DNA from: Pleomorphomonas koreensis DSM 23070
GTDB lineage: Bacteria > Pseudomonadota > Alphaproteobacteria > Rhizobiales > Pleomorphomonadaceae
Assembly (NCBI RefSeq): GCF_000425185.1
Contig: NZ_AULH01000016.1
Location: 62,001-126,000 of the forward strand
Reading direction: 5' to 3'
DNA length: 64,000 nt
The notes under the pieces were generated by a model. The model had not been told where the DNA came from and ran no database searches. It saw only the letters and a list, made by a program, of their open reading frames with translations. Below are positions 31,729 through 39,521 of this stretch, piece by piece; position 1 is the stretch's first letter; every line of letters starts with the position of its first letter. Position numbers and translations under genes: made by a program.

Positions 31729-32109
31729 TTGAGAGCCGTCAAGAACCAAGACCTTAACGACCGTCGCAGCGCCGCGAGCGACGCCAGAGCGGCCCAGCTT
31801 CAGGCCTATCGCGCCGCCATCGAGGCCGCCGCGCCGACCCGTGAAGCCAAGCAGGCGGAGCGCCTGGCGATTGCCGAGGCGCGGGACGCGCGCCGCGCGA
31901 CACGCGAGCGGGTAAAGCTTGAGGAACAGAACCGCATTGCCGCCGAAGCGGCGGAACGCGAAGCCGTCATCGCAGCGGCGGCCCGAGCGGAAGCCGAAGC
32001 GCGCGAGCTGGCCAACAAGACTCGCATCGCCCGCGTCCTCGAGGACGAAGCGGCGCGCAAGGCCGAGCGCGATCGGCGCTACGCCAACCGCAAAGCCCGC
32101 CGGGCCTGA
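31729..32109 (+). CDS. DUF6481-like small helical protein
   Basis: 126 aa, almost entirely one long Ala/Arg/Glu-rich helix ('REAKQAERLAIAEARDARRATRERVKLEEQNRIAAEAAEREAV'), ending 'YANRKARRA'. The N-terminal 'NQDLNDRRSAASDARAAQL' resembles DUF6481 proteins of Hyphomicrobiales. No ATG opens the frame; the TTG at 31729, with AGGA upstream, is the best start I see. It follows the 74-aa gene by 33 nt and probably shares its transcript. Function unknown. Confidence 0.68.
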   Translation: MRAVKNQDLNDRRSAASDARAAQLQAYRAAIEAAAPTREAKQAERLAIAEARDARRATRERVKLEEQNRIAAEAAEREAVIAAAARAEAEARELANKTRIARVLEDEAARKAERDRRYANRKARRA

Positions 32110-32179
32110 AGCATCCGCCCGAAAGGCTGCTGACTTCTCGTGTCGAGCGGATGCGCGAAAGCAAGCTGTCCGCGTTGGA

Positions 32180-32215
32180 ATATGTCCCGACCAGCCTCAT
32201 CTGACCGGGACATAT
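32180..32215. repeat. Inverted repeat with 10-bp arms
   Basis: ATATGTCCCG and CGGGACATAT, exact, with a 16-nt spacer. The spacer itself carries GACCAG/CTGACC-like partial symmetry. Function unknown; too far from a start codon to be an obvious operator. Confidence 0.55.
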
Positions 32216-32240
32216 CCTAGATTCAATGATTTGAGCTTAG

Positions 32241-32269
32241 TCGGCCCGGATTGCTTCAATCCGGGCCGA
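32241..32269. repeat. Near-perfect 13-bp palindrome
   Basis: TCGGCCCGGATTG, a 3-nt loop CTT, and CAATCCGGGCCGA. It is among the most stable hairpins in the window, about 130 nt after the DUF6481-like gene. It may be that operon's terminator (no T-run) or a mobile palindromic unit. Confidence 0.6.
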
Positions 32270-32270
32270 A

Positions 32271-32530
32271 TTAGCTTCGGGCCGGCAGAGGTCCAACCGC
32301 CGCCGCTCGTCGGCCCGCCTCGATCATGGCATTGAGGACGAGACGGTGGGGCCGGGCGGCGATGGAGCAAATCAGCTCCACCACCGAGCCGATGTTGCCG
32401 GCGACGTCGGCAAGCCCTCCCGGCGACGCGGCGGTGCGGCGGGCGCCCACCGCTGCCTTCAACAGCAACGACAATGACGCCTCGGCCTTTCAGGTCGAGA
32501 ATGCGCCGGGCGGCGCGGATGTTTCTCACA
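32271..32530 (-). pseudogene. Possible decayed small gene
   Basis: One minus-strand frame reads 'RNIRAARRILDLKGRGVIVV' near 32530-32470; another, from about 32474, continues with a plausible amphipathic sequence ('ADVAGNIGSVVELICSIAARPHRLVLNAMIEAGRRAA') to a stop at 32271. Joining them needs one frameshift. Neither half has an ATG with a ribosome site. Either a decayed gene or coincidence in GC-rich DNA. Confidence 0.2.
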
Positions 32531-32627
32531 GGCGCGCTCGTCAATGGTGTAGGCTTTCGCGCTATGCAGAACGCCTTCCCAAGCTGCCATTCCCTCCTCG
32601 GGGAACGGCAAGGAGCGACGCACAGAC

Positions 32628-33125
32628 ATGACAAGCCTGGCCGCCATCCTCTACCCGCCCGAAACCGACGTCGACGCCCTGCTCGCCGGCGCCGCACGGG
32701 CAGCAGCGTCATCGGGCGCGCGGGTTGGCGGCGTAGTTCAGTCGCGCCATGCTGAGGGATGCCAGGGCATGGCGCTGGTCGATCTCGGCGGCGGCGGTGC
32801 CCGGTCGATCGCCCAGGACCTCGGGCCGCTCTCCATCTCCTGCAAGCTCGACACCTCGGCGATGGCCGACATCGCCGCCGACCTCGAACGACAGATCGAC
32901 GCCGGCCTCGACCTGCTGGTCGTCAGCCGCTTCGGCAAGGCGGAGATCGAGGGCGGCGGTCTCCGCTCGCTGTTCGGCCGGGCGATGCTGGCCGGCACGC
33001 CCTTGTTGACGGCCGTGCGCCAGCAGAACGCCGCCGCCTGGAACGCCTTCCACGGCGGCCTCGGAGAGAGCCTGCCGCCCGAGGCGGCCGCCGTCGCCGC
33101 CTGGGTGGCGGCGACGCTTGGCTAA
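32628..33125 (+). CDS. DUF2478 domain-containing protein
   Basis: 165-aa P-loop-less relative of the nucleoside-triphosphatase/THEP1 group as annotated in DUF2478. Typical stretches are 'AAILYPPETDVDALL', 'MALVDLGGGGARSIAQDLGP', 'DLLVVSRFGKAEIEGGGLRSLFG' and 'GTPLLTAVR'. DUF2478 genes often accompany molybdate transport genes, but none is adjacent here. A purine-rich AAGGAG lies 12 nt upstream. It is convergent with the RND pump gene, 3 nt away. Biochemical function unknown. Confidence 0.82.
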   Translation: MTSLAAILYPPETDVDALLAGAARAAASSGARVGGVVQSRHAEGCQGMALVDLGGGGARSIAQDLGPLSISCKLDTSAMADIAADLERQIDAGLDLLVVSRFGKAEIEGGGLRSLFGRAMLAGTPLLTAVRQQNAAAWNAFHGGLGESLPPEAAAVAAWVAATLG

Positions 33126-33128
33126 GCC

Positions 33129-36100
33129 TCACTCGGCGGCGATCGGCAATCCGTCCGGCCCGAGCAGCCGCGGTCGCGGTCCGATCGGCTCGGAGGCCGA
33201 CACCAGACGCGGCCGCGTCGGCAGCGGCGGCTCGGCGTGCTCGTCCTCGTCCGATTCGTTGGGGTCGGCGACCTTGCCGAACAGCCAGCCGATGGCCCGG
33301 TTGAGGCGGTTGATCATCAGGTAGAGCGAGGGGATGAACACCAGCGACAGCACCGTCGACACCAGCAGGCCGCCGATCACCGCGATGGCCATCGGCGCCA
33401 TGAACTCGGCGCCCTGGCCGGTGCCGTGCGCCGCCGGATACATGCCGGCCACCATGGCGATGGTGGTCATGACGATCGGCCGGGCGCGCTTGCGGCCGGC
33501 GTCGATGATCGCCTCGGTCTCGCTCAGCCCGTGCTTCTGCCGCTCGACGGCGAAATCGACCAGCATGATGGCGTTCTTGGTGACGATGCCCATCAGCATC
33601 AGCACGCCGATGATCACCGGCATCGACACCGCGTAGCCGGTGAGCAGCAGCGCCGCCACCACGCCGCCGATCGACAGCGGAATGGAGCCGAGGATGGTGA
33701 TCGGCTGGAACACGCTGTTGAACAGCAGGATCAGCACGATGAACACGATGGTCAGGCCGGAGATCATCGCCACGGCGAAGGCTTCGAAGATCTCCTGCTG
33801 GATCTCGGCATCGTCGGTGTTCTGGATGTGCACGCCGGCCGGGAAATCCTTCACCACCGGCAGTGCATTGATCTTCTCCAGCCCCTGGCCCGACGTGAAG
33901 CCCGGCATCATGTCGGTGCCGACCTTGACCAGACGCTCGCGGTCGTAGCGGTCGATGGTCGACGGCCCCTGGCCGAAGCCGATGTCGGCGACGGCCGACA
34001 GCGGCACCGGCACGCCGGAAGCGGTCGGCACCTTCAGCGCCGCCAGCGTCTCGATGTTGCCGCGGGCCGCCGTGTCGAGCTGCACGCGCACCGGGATCTG
34101 CCGGTCGCCGTCGGTGAACTTGGCGAGGTTGCTGTCGGCATCGCCGACCGTGGCGACGCGCAGGGTTTGCGACAGCGCATCCGTCGATACGCCGAGATCG
34201 GCGGCGACGTCGCGGCGCGGCGTGACGCGGATCTCCGGCCGGGCGAAGGAGGACAGCGCCGACGGGTTGGAGAACATCGGATCGGAGCGCATCTGGTTCT
34301 CGAGCGCCGCCGCCGCCTTGGCCACGGCGTCGCCGTCCTTGCCCAGCACGCCGACGGTGGCCTCGCGGTCGCCGCGTTCGTTGACGAAGTAGAAGCGGAT
34401 GTCGGGCACGCCGCGCAGCACGCCCTGCACCTTGTACTCCACCTGCTTCTGCGTCAGCGCCCGTTCGGTGCGCGGCAGCAGGTTGACGATGACGGCGGCG
34501 CGGCGCGTCTCCAGCGTGCCGGTCGGCGAGGTGCCGCCCATCACGAACACGCTCTTCACCTCGGGGAAGGCGTCCAACTGTCCGGCGATGCTGTCGGTGA
34601 CGACCTGCGTGTCGTCGAGCGTCGAGCCCGGCGGCAGTTCGATCGAGGTGACGATACGCGCCTGATCGCCCGGCGCGAACAGTTCGGTCGGCAGCTTGGC
34701 CGCCTGCCCCATGGCAAAGACGAAGGTGGCGAGGCAGAGCACGATGGTGACGATCGGCATCACCGGCACGCTGAGCACATGTCCGCGGAGCCTGAGCTTC
34801 GGCGACCACAGCGTCATCTTGAGGAAGGAGGCATAGGCGCGCACGAACGGCCCGCCCTCGTGCTCCTCGGGATGCGGCCGGGTGAGCCAGGCCGAGAACA
34901 GCGCCAAGAACACCACGCCGGCCGCCACCCACAGCGCCGTCATCTCGGCGCCGGAGCGGGTGAGGAAGTCGACGGTGGCGTCGACACCCTCGAAGATGCC
35001 GGATTTCGCCGACAGCGGTCCGTGGGCCTTCAGCCAGTCGATGCCCATAAAGGCGATGATGCCGAAGGGAATGAACCAGACGATCCGCCGGAGCGCCGTG
35101 CGGGCAAAGCCGCGATAGACTGGCCGGCCGTCCTCGCCGTCGCCGGTGTAGGGCGTCTTCATGAAATAGGCGGCCAGCATCGGCGTGATCAGGCGGGCGG
35201 TGAGCAGCGAGAAGAACACCGCCAGCGCCACCGTCAGGCCGAACTGCTTGAAATACTGGCCGGGGATGCCGCCCATGAAGCTGACCGGCGAGAAGATGGC
35301 GATGATCGTCGTGGAGATGGCGATCACCGCGAGGCCGATCTCGTCGGCCGCCTCCACCGCCGCCCGATAGGGCTTCTTGCCGGTGCGGATGTGGCGGACG
35401 ATGTTCTCGATCTCGACGATGGCGTCGTCGACCAGGATGCCGGTGACCAGCGTGATGCCCAAGAGGCTGACCATGTTGAGCGAGAAGCCCAGCATGTCCA
35501 GCGCGAAGAAGGTGGGAATGGCCGACAGCGGCAGCGCGATGGCCGAGATGATCGTGGCGCGGATGTCGCGCAGGAACAACAGCACGACGATGACGGCGAG
35601 CAGGGCGCCCTCGATCAGCGTCTTCATCGAGTTTTCGAAGCTGTTGTAGGTCTGCACCGTCGAATCGTCGATGCGCTTCATCGACACGTCGGGATATTCC
35701 GCGGCGAGGCGGTCGATCACCGCGCCGGCGCCCTTCGACACCGTGGCGTCGCTCGCCCCCTTGGCGCGGTAGATGGCGAAGGCCACCGCCGGCCGGCCGT
35801 CGAGCCGGGCGAAGGACTTCGGCTCGGCCCAGTGGTCGACCACCTTGCCGACGTCGGAGAGACGCAGGTCGCGGCCGTCGCCGAGCGGCAGCCGCGTTGC
35901 CGCCAGGTCGGCCAGCGAGCGGGCGCCGGCCAGCGTGCGCACCGCCTGCGTCTGGCCGCCCACCTCGCCCTTGCCGCCGGAGAGATCGATATTGACCGCC
36001 TTCAGCGCGGCGTTGACCTGGGCGGCGGTGATGCCGAGCGCCATCAGACGGTCGGGATCGATCTGCACCTGGATCTCGCGCTTGACGCCGCCCATGCGCT

Positions 36101-36629
36101 CGACGCGGCCGACGCCGTTCACCGTCTGCAGGTCGCGGATCACCTTGTCGTCGACGAACCACGACAGCTCTTCCGGCGTCATGGCCGGCGACGCCGCGGC
36201 ATAGGTGATGATCGCCTGGCCCTCGACGTCGATGCGGCGGATGATCGGCTCGTTGATCGAGCCGGGCAGGTCACCGCGGATTTCGGCGACGGCGTCCTTG
36301 ACGTCGTTGAGCGCCCGGTCGGTGGCGACGTCGAGGTTGAAGATGACGGCGGTGGTCGACACGCCGTCGGTCACCGTCGAGATCATGTGGCGCACGCCGG
36401 TGAGGCCGGCGAGGGCATCCTCCACCGGCTTGGTCACCTGCGTTTCCAGCTCGGACGGCGCCGAGCCGGAATCGGTCACCGTCACCGAGATCAGCGGCAG
36501 GTCGATGTTGGGCATCATGGTGATCGGCAGCCGGGAGAACGAGTAGAGCCCCAGCGCGATCAGGCAGACGAACAGCAGGATCGGCGGAACCGGGTTCCGG
36601 ATCGACCAGGCGGAGAAGTTCCAGTTCAT
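33129..36629 (-). CDS. RND efflux transporter, inner-membrane pump, with a central insertion
   Basis: 1166-aa proton-driven pump of the HAE1 (AcrB-like) family; relatives are about 1030-1050 aa. TM4 carries the proton-relay Asp pair at D401-D402 ('ILVDDAIVE'), and the partner Lys is in 'GIVTKNAIMLVDF'. Between TM6 (ends about 490) and TM7 (about 620) there is an extra segment of roughly 100 residues with two more hydrophobic stretches ('IVWFIPFGIIAFMG' and 'LWVAAGVVFLALFSAWL'). The start overlaps the adaptor gene's stop by 4 nt. Substrates unknown; no outer-membrane channel gene is nearby. Confidence 0.92.
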   Translation of the reverse strand: MNWNFSAWSIRNPVPPILLFVCLIALGLYSFSRLPITMMPNIDLPLISVTVTDSGSAPSELETQVTKPVEDALAGLTGVRHMISTVTDGVSTTAVIFNLDVATDRALNDVKDAVAEIRGDLPGSINEPIIRRIDVEGQAIITYAAASPAMTPEELSWFVDDKVIRDLQTVNGVGRVERMGGVKREIQVQIDPDRLMALGITAAQVNAALKAVNIDLSGGKGEVGGQTQAVRTLAGARSLADLAATRLPLGDGRDLRLSDVGKVVDHWAEPKSFARLDGRPAVAFAIYRAKGASDATVSKGAGAVIDRLAAEYPDVSMKRIDDSTVQTYNSFENSMKTLIEGALLAVIVVLLFLRDIRATIISAIALPLSAIPTFFALDMLGFSLNMVSLLGITLVTGILVDDAIVEIENIVRHIRTGKKPYRAAVEAADEIGLAVIAISTTIIAIFSPVSFMGGIPGQYFKQFGLTVALAVFFSLLTARLITPMLAAYFMKTPYTGDGEDGRPVYRGFARTALRRIVWFIPFGIIAFMGIDWLKAHGPLSAKSGIFEGVDATVDFLTRSGAEMTALWVAAGVVFLALFSAWLTRPHPEEHEGGPFVRAYASFLKMTLWSPKLRLRGHVLSVPVMPIVTIVLCLATFVFAMGQAAKLPTELFAPGDQARIVTSIELPPGSTLDDTQVVTDSIAGQLDAFPEVKSVFVMGGTSPTGTLETRRAAVIVNLLPRTERALTQKQVEYKVQGVLRGVPDIRFYFVNERGDREATVGVLGKDGDAVAKAAAALENQMRSDPMFSNPSALSSFARPEIRVTPRRDVAADLGVSTDALSQTLRVATVGDADSNLAKFTDGDRQIPVRVQLDTAARGNIETLAALKVPTASGVPVPLSAVADIGFGQGPSTIDRYDRERLVKVGTDMMPGFTSGQGLEKINALPVVKDFPAGVHIQNTDDAEIQQEIFEAFAVAMISGLTIVFIVLILLFNSVFQPITILGSIPLSIGGVVAALLLTGYAVSMPVIIGVLMLMGIVTKNAIMLVDFAVERQKHGLSETEAIIDAGRKRARPIVMTTIAMVAGMYPAAHGTGQGAEFMAPMAIAVIGGLLVSTVLSLVFIPSLYLMINRLNRAIGWLFGKVADPNESDEDEHAEPPLPTRPRLVSASEPIGPRPRLLGPDGLPIAAE

Positions 36630-37837
36630 CCCTTGACTCCCGTGGCTCCAGCGCCCGCGACCACCTGCGGCTTGACCTTATCGCCGCTCCTCAGGAAGGT
36701 GCCGGCCTTCGACACCACCAGTTCGCCCTCGGCAAGGCCGTCGGTCACCTCGATGAGGCCGGCATCGGTGAGGCCGGTCTTCACCTCTCGCGTGTCGACG
36801 ACGCCGTCCTTCACCACCTGCACCGTCGAGACGCCGCCGTCGTCGGCGATCGCCGTCACCGGCAGCACCAGTCCCTCGCTGCGGGCGACCTCGATCGTGC
36901 CGCGGGCGAAGGCGCCGACGCGCAGGCCGTCGCCGCCCGGCAGGGCGATGCGCGCCTTGCCGAGCCGCGTCGACGCCTTGATCTCCGGCTGGACGAGGCG
37001 CACCACGCCGTCGACCGGCTTGTCGACACCGGACGGCCGCACCGCCACCTTCTGGCCGACCTTGAGCTGCGGCAGCAGCGTCTCGGTGACGTCGGCGTCG
37101 AGTTCGATGTCGCCGTCCTCGGCGATGACGAACAGCGGGTTGCCGCCCGCCGAGGCGACCTGCCCCACCACCGCGGTGCGGCTGAGGATGAGCCCGGCCC
37201 GTGGCGCCTTGATGTCGGTCTTGGAGCGGCGCAGCTCCAGTTCGTCCCGCTGCGCCTCGACCAGCGTGCGGCCGGCCTCGGCGGCGGACAGCGCCTGCCG
37301 GGCGACCGCCAGCTGCGCCGTGGCCTGATCGGCCGCCGCCTGCCGCTGCTCCAGCGTCTCGGTGGCGGTGAAGCCTTTCTGCGTCAGCGTACGCGCCCGT
37401 TCGAGCGCCTGGCCGGCTTGCGTCGACGATGCCTCGGCGGCGGCGATCTGGGCACGCGCCTGGGCGATCTGGGCGTCGGTGGAGGCCAGCTGCGAGGTGT
37501 TCTGAGCGAGGAGCACGTCGATGCTGTCGACGGCGAGCCGCGCCAGCACGTCGCCTTCCTTCACCCGATCGCCAGCGTCGACGAGGATCGTCTCGATCTT
37601 CAGACCCTCGACGCCCGGCGTCACCAGCACCTCCTCGCGCGCCACCAGCGTACCGGTGACGATCACCTTCTGGCTCAGCGCCTTTCGGCCGGCGCTGACG
37701 ACGCTCACCGTCGGCACCACTTCCTGGGCGGCAGCGGTCGGCGCCGGCGCGGCGGCCGGCTCCTGCGCCAGCGCCGGCAACGTTACGACCGGACCAGCCA
37801 GCAGCAGACCGGCCAGGGACATCACCCGGAACTTCAT
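36626..37837 (-). CDS. RND efflux periplasmic adaptor (membrane-fusion protein)
   Basis: 403 aa. Signal peptide 'MKFRVMSLAGLLLAGPVVTLPALAQE', then a barrel-sandwich/lipoyl half ('GVEGLKIETILVDAGDRVKEGDVLARL'), a long alpha-hairpin (about residues 120-205, Ala/Gln/Glu-rich) and the second lipoyl half 'KAPRAGLILSRTAVVGQVA', then beta-barrel and membrane-proximal parts. There is no lipobox. The start chosen is the signal-peptide Met; an in-frame ATG 64 codons upstream is unlikely. It partners the pump encoded immediately downstream and lies under the TetR gene upstream. Confidence 0.92.
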   Translation of the reverse strand: MKFRVMSLAGLLLAGPVVTLPALAQEPAAAPAPTAAAQEVVPTVSVVSAGRKALSQKVIVTGTLVAREEVLVTPGVEGLKIETILVDAGDRVKEGDVLARLAVDSIDVLLAQNTSQLASTDAQIAQARAQIAAAEASSTQAGQALERARTLTQKGFTATETLEQRQAAADQATAQLAVARQALSAAEAGRTLVEAQRDELELRRSKTDIKAPRAGLILSRTAVVGQVASAGGNPLFVIAEDGDIELDADVTETLLPQLKVGQKVAVRPSGVDKPVDGVVRLVQPEIKASTRLGKARIALPGGDGLRVGAFARGTIEVARSEGLVLPVTAIADDGGVSTVQVVKDGVVDTREVKTGLTDAGLIEVTDGLAEGELVVSKAGTFLRSGDKVKPQVVAGAGATGVKG

Positions 37838-38035
37838 TGCGAAACGTCTCCGCAGACGGTCTGTCGGATCAAATGCCAATTTCTGAAGCTCCGATAGGAA
37901 CAAGACTATGCTGGTGATTGTGATGACGCCGGCAGGAACCGGGAGACCGGTCCCGGCGTTACGCAACTGTCGGGACCGAACCGGGAGGTCGGCGCCGGAA
38001 CATGAACCAAGGTTAATCCGCGCAGACATGTGGCT

Positions 38036-38695
38036 TCACCCCCGCCTTGCCAAGGGGGGAGAGGCCGCCGACGCTCCATTTTCCAGCACGACCGTGACAA
38101 CACGCGACAGGATCACCCCGGCCCGATCGACGTCGTAGTCGGGCTCAAGGCCCATGCGCAGGATGACGCCATCGGCGAAGGCCACCAGCGTCATCATGAT
38201 CATGTCGACGTCGGCGTCGGCGGCGATCTCGCCCGCCGCCTTGGCATTGGCGAACACCTCATGCATCAGCTGGCGGTTCTCTTCCTCGCATTTGGCGAAG
38301 AAGGCGCCGACCGCCGTGTTGCGCATGCTCTCGACATAGACCTCGAGCATCATCTGCACCGCCCGGCGGTCGCGCATCGCATCGATATAGGCAAGACCGC
38401 AGCGCAGCAGCCGGTCGTGCAGCGTGCCGGGCTCCAGCATCAGTTCGAGGATGCGCCGGCCGGCGCACTGCTCCTCCTCGGCGATCGCCTCGATAATCGC
38501 ATCCTTGGAGACGAAATAACGATAGAGCCCGCCCGGACTCATCTTCGCCTCGGCGCAGATCTCCTGCATCGACGTGCGATGGAAGCCGGCGCGCGAGAAG
38601 CAGGTGCGCGCCGCATCGAGAATGCGGGCGCGACGCTCGTCCTGTGGCGACGGCGGCAGCCCGCCGGAAGCGGGCGCAAAGGCGCTGAAACTCAT
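38036..38695 (-). CDS. TetR/AcrR family regulator of the RND pump operon
   Basis: 219 aa. The N-terminal HTH is 'RILDAARTCFSRAGFHRTSMQEICAEAKMSPGGLYRYFVSKDAII' (about residues 25-70), canonical TetR. The C-terminal ligand domain is all-helical. GGAGG lies 7 nt before the ATG. It is the first gene of the operon with the adaptor (198 nt downstream) and pump, so the pump is probably induced by a ligand that releases this protein from the perfect palindrome at 38739-38754. Confidence 0.92.
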   Translation of the reverse strand: MSFSAFAPASGGLPPSPQDERRARILDAARTCFSRAGFHRTSMQEICAEAKMSPGGLYRYFVSKDAIIEAIAEEEQCAGRRILELMLEPGTLHDRLLRCGLAYIDAMRDRRAVQMMLEVYVESMRNTAVGAFFAKCEEENRQLMHEVFANAKAAGEIAADADVDMIMMTLVAFADGVILRMGLEPDYDVDRAGVILSRVVTVVLENGASAASPPLARRG

Positions 38696-38738
38696 GCAGG
38701 AACCTCCGGAGGCGTCCAGGCGGGCACCTGAAATGCGA

Positions 38739-38782
38739 GAACGAACGTTCGTTCCCATAGAATTGTATTCCTTTTGCGTCAA
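38739..38782 (-). promoter_or_regulatory. Promoter and TetR operator of the tetR-RND operon
   Basis: GAACGAAC-GTTCGTTC at 38739-38754 is a perfect 16-bp palindrome. Upstream on the minus strand TTGACG (38782-38777), a 17-nt spacer and TATGGG (38759-38754) form a promoter, so bound TetR would cover the transcription start. Confidence 0.7.
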
Positions 38783-39055
38783 TACAAGGATCGATGTCCG
38801 GAATCGTTCAATCCAGCGCGCCGATCGCCGGGCGATAGAGCCACGCAGAGATGACCATCCCGCTAACGGCTTGTGGTCACTTCGATTTGTTCGCGGGACC
38901 GCCGCGCGTCCGGCCGCGGCATCTGAGCGGACATCCTGCCCGCCCGCCGGCCGTCATGGTGCCGCGCCCGGCCTTTCCCGCCTGAACCGGCGCCGCCGTC
39001 TGCCCAAATACGGATTGACACAGTCAGCTTTCTTTTTGACTTGCAGCGTCCTGCA

Positions 39056-39109
39056 ATGAGGTTCATGCTCCCATCTGTCAGCAACAAACGAAAGGAGGTG
39101 GTCTGGTGA
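39056..39109 (+). CDS. Tiny ORF 1 (17 aa), possible leader peptide
   Basis: ATG-initiated, encoding MRFMLPSVSNKRKEVVW. The last codons double as a near-perfect ribosome site (AAAGGAGGTG, 39091-39100) for the next ORF, and its stop overlaps that start (GTGA). There is no strong ribosome site of its own. Supported only by arrangement. Confidence 0.35.
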   Translation: MRFMLPSVSNKRKEVVW

Positions 39110-39183
39110 AGCCAAGCAATCGATCCTCGATCGAGGCAAGCATCCGCTGGACAATAGCTTCCTTGAGCGATCTCCAGCTCTGA
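39106..39183 (+). CDS. Tiny ORF 2 (25 aa), possible leader peptide or small protein
   Basis: GTG start 5 nt after AAAGGAGGTG, which is fully complementary to the 16S rRNA 3' end. The peptide is M(V)KPSNRSSIEASIRWTIA followed by SLSDLQL, an amphipathic helix. I do not recognise it. The very strong ribosome site is the best evidence that it is translated. Confidence 0.45.
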   Translation: MKPSNRSSIEASIRWTIASLSDLQL

Positions 39184-39377
39184 AATTGCCATCGCATCGT
39201 CGCGGCGAACTTCCAAGCCCGCGCGAAGACTGATTGTCGCATCCTTTTACTTGAAGGCCGGATGCGACATCGGATCGAGGAGGCGCATGCCTCGTTCCTC
39301 CCTGCCTGGGTGGAGCGGGGCATGTCGTCGTGGATGAAGCGCGCCTTCACATTCCCGTGAACAGCCGTCAACTGCAA

Positions 39378-39413
39378 CCGCCCGACACCTCTGTCGCCGG
39401 GCGGGCGTTTTCT
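39378..39413 (+). terminator. Intrinsic terminator before ade
   Basis: CCGCCC-GACA-CCTC-TGTC-GCC-GGGCGG (two stacked helices with a 3-nt bulge) followed by TTTT at 39408-39411. It lies about 110 nt before the ade start codon and ends the leader transcript. Confidence 0.75.
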
Positions 39414-39521
39414 CCTGTCACGACTTTTGGCTTGAAACGCCTCCTCCGGCCGCTACCATGGCTTGGCCGATCGGGTTGGCCGATCCGACCGGTTGCAGTC
39501 TCGAGCGATCCCGAGGTCCGG

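Larger units (their letters stand above)
32110..32627. other. Hairpin-rich intergenic region
   Basis: 518 nt with no convincing gene. It contains an inverted repeat at 32180-32215, a very stable palindrome at 32241-32269 and two short frames on the minus strand that look like a decayed gene (32271-32530). The composition is less regular than the neighbouring coding DNA. Confidence 0.5.
38783..39521. other. Long leader-like region upstream of adenine deaminase
   Basis: About 740 nt. The first 230 nt show nothing clear. From 39015 there is a TTGACA without a good -10, then two coupled tiny ORFs, a 10-bp stem (39235-39244 with 39260-39269), a possible third tiny ORF at 39262-39360 whose start lies in that stem, and an intrinsic terminator at 39378-39411, all on the plus strand before ade. 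Confidence 0.5.

Noticed and set aside
32197-32712. 171-codon minus-strand frame in the hairpin-rich region
   Set aside because: Overlaps the start of the DUF2478 gene and is Arg/Pro/Gly-rich without family resemblance.
33237-37328. Very long open frame opposite the RND pump
   Set aside because: GC-driven antisense shadow rich in His, Arg, Gln and Asp; no domain and no ribosome site.
38863-39216. Minus-strand frames upstream of ade
   Set aside because: No ribosome site, sequence without pattern, and the opposite strand has the better-supported tiny ORFs and terminator.
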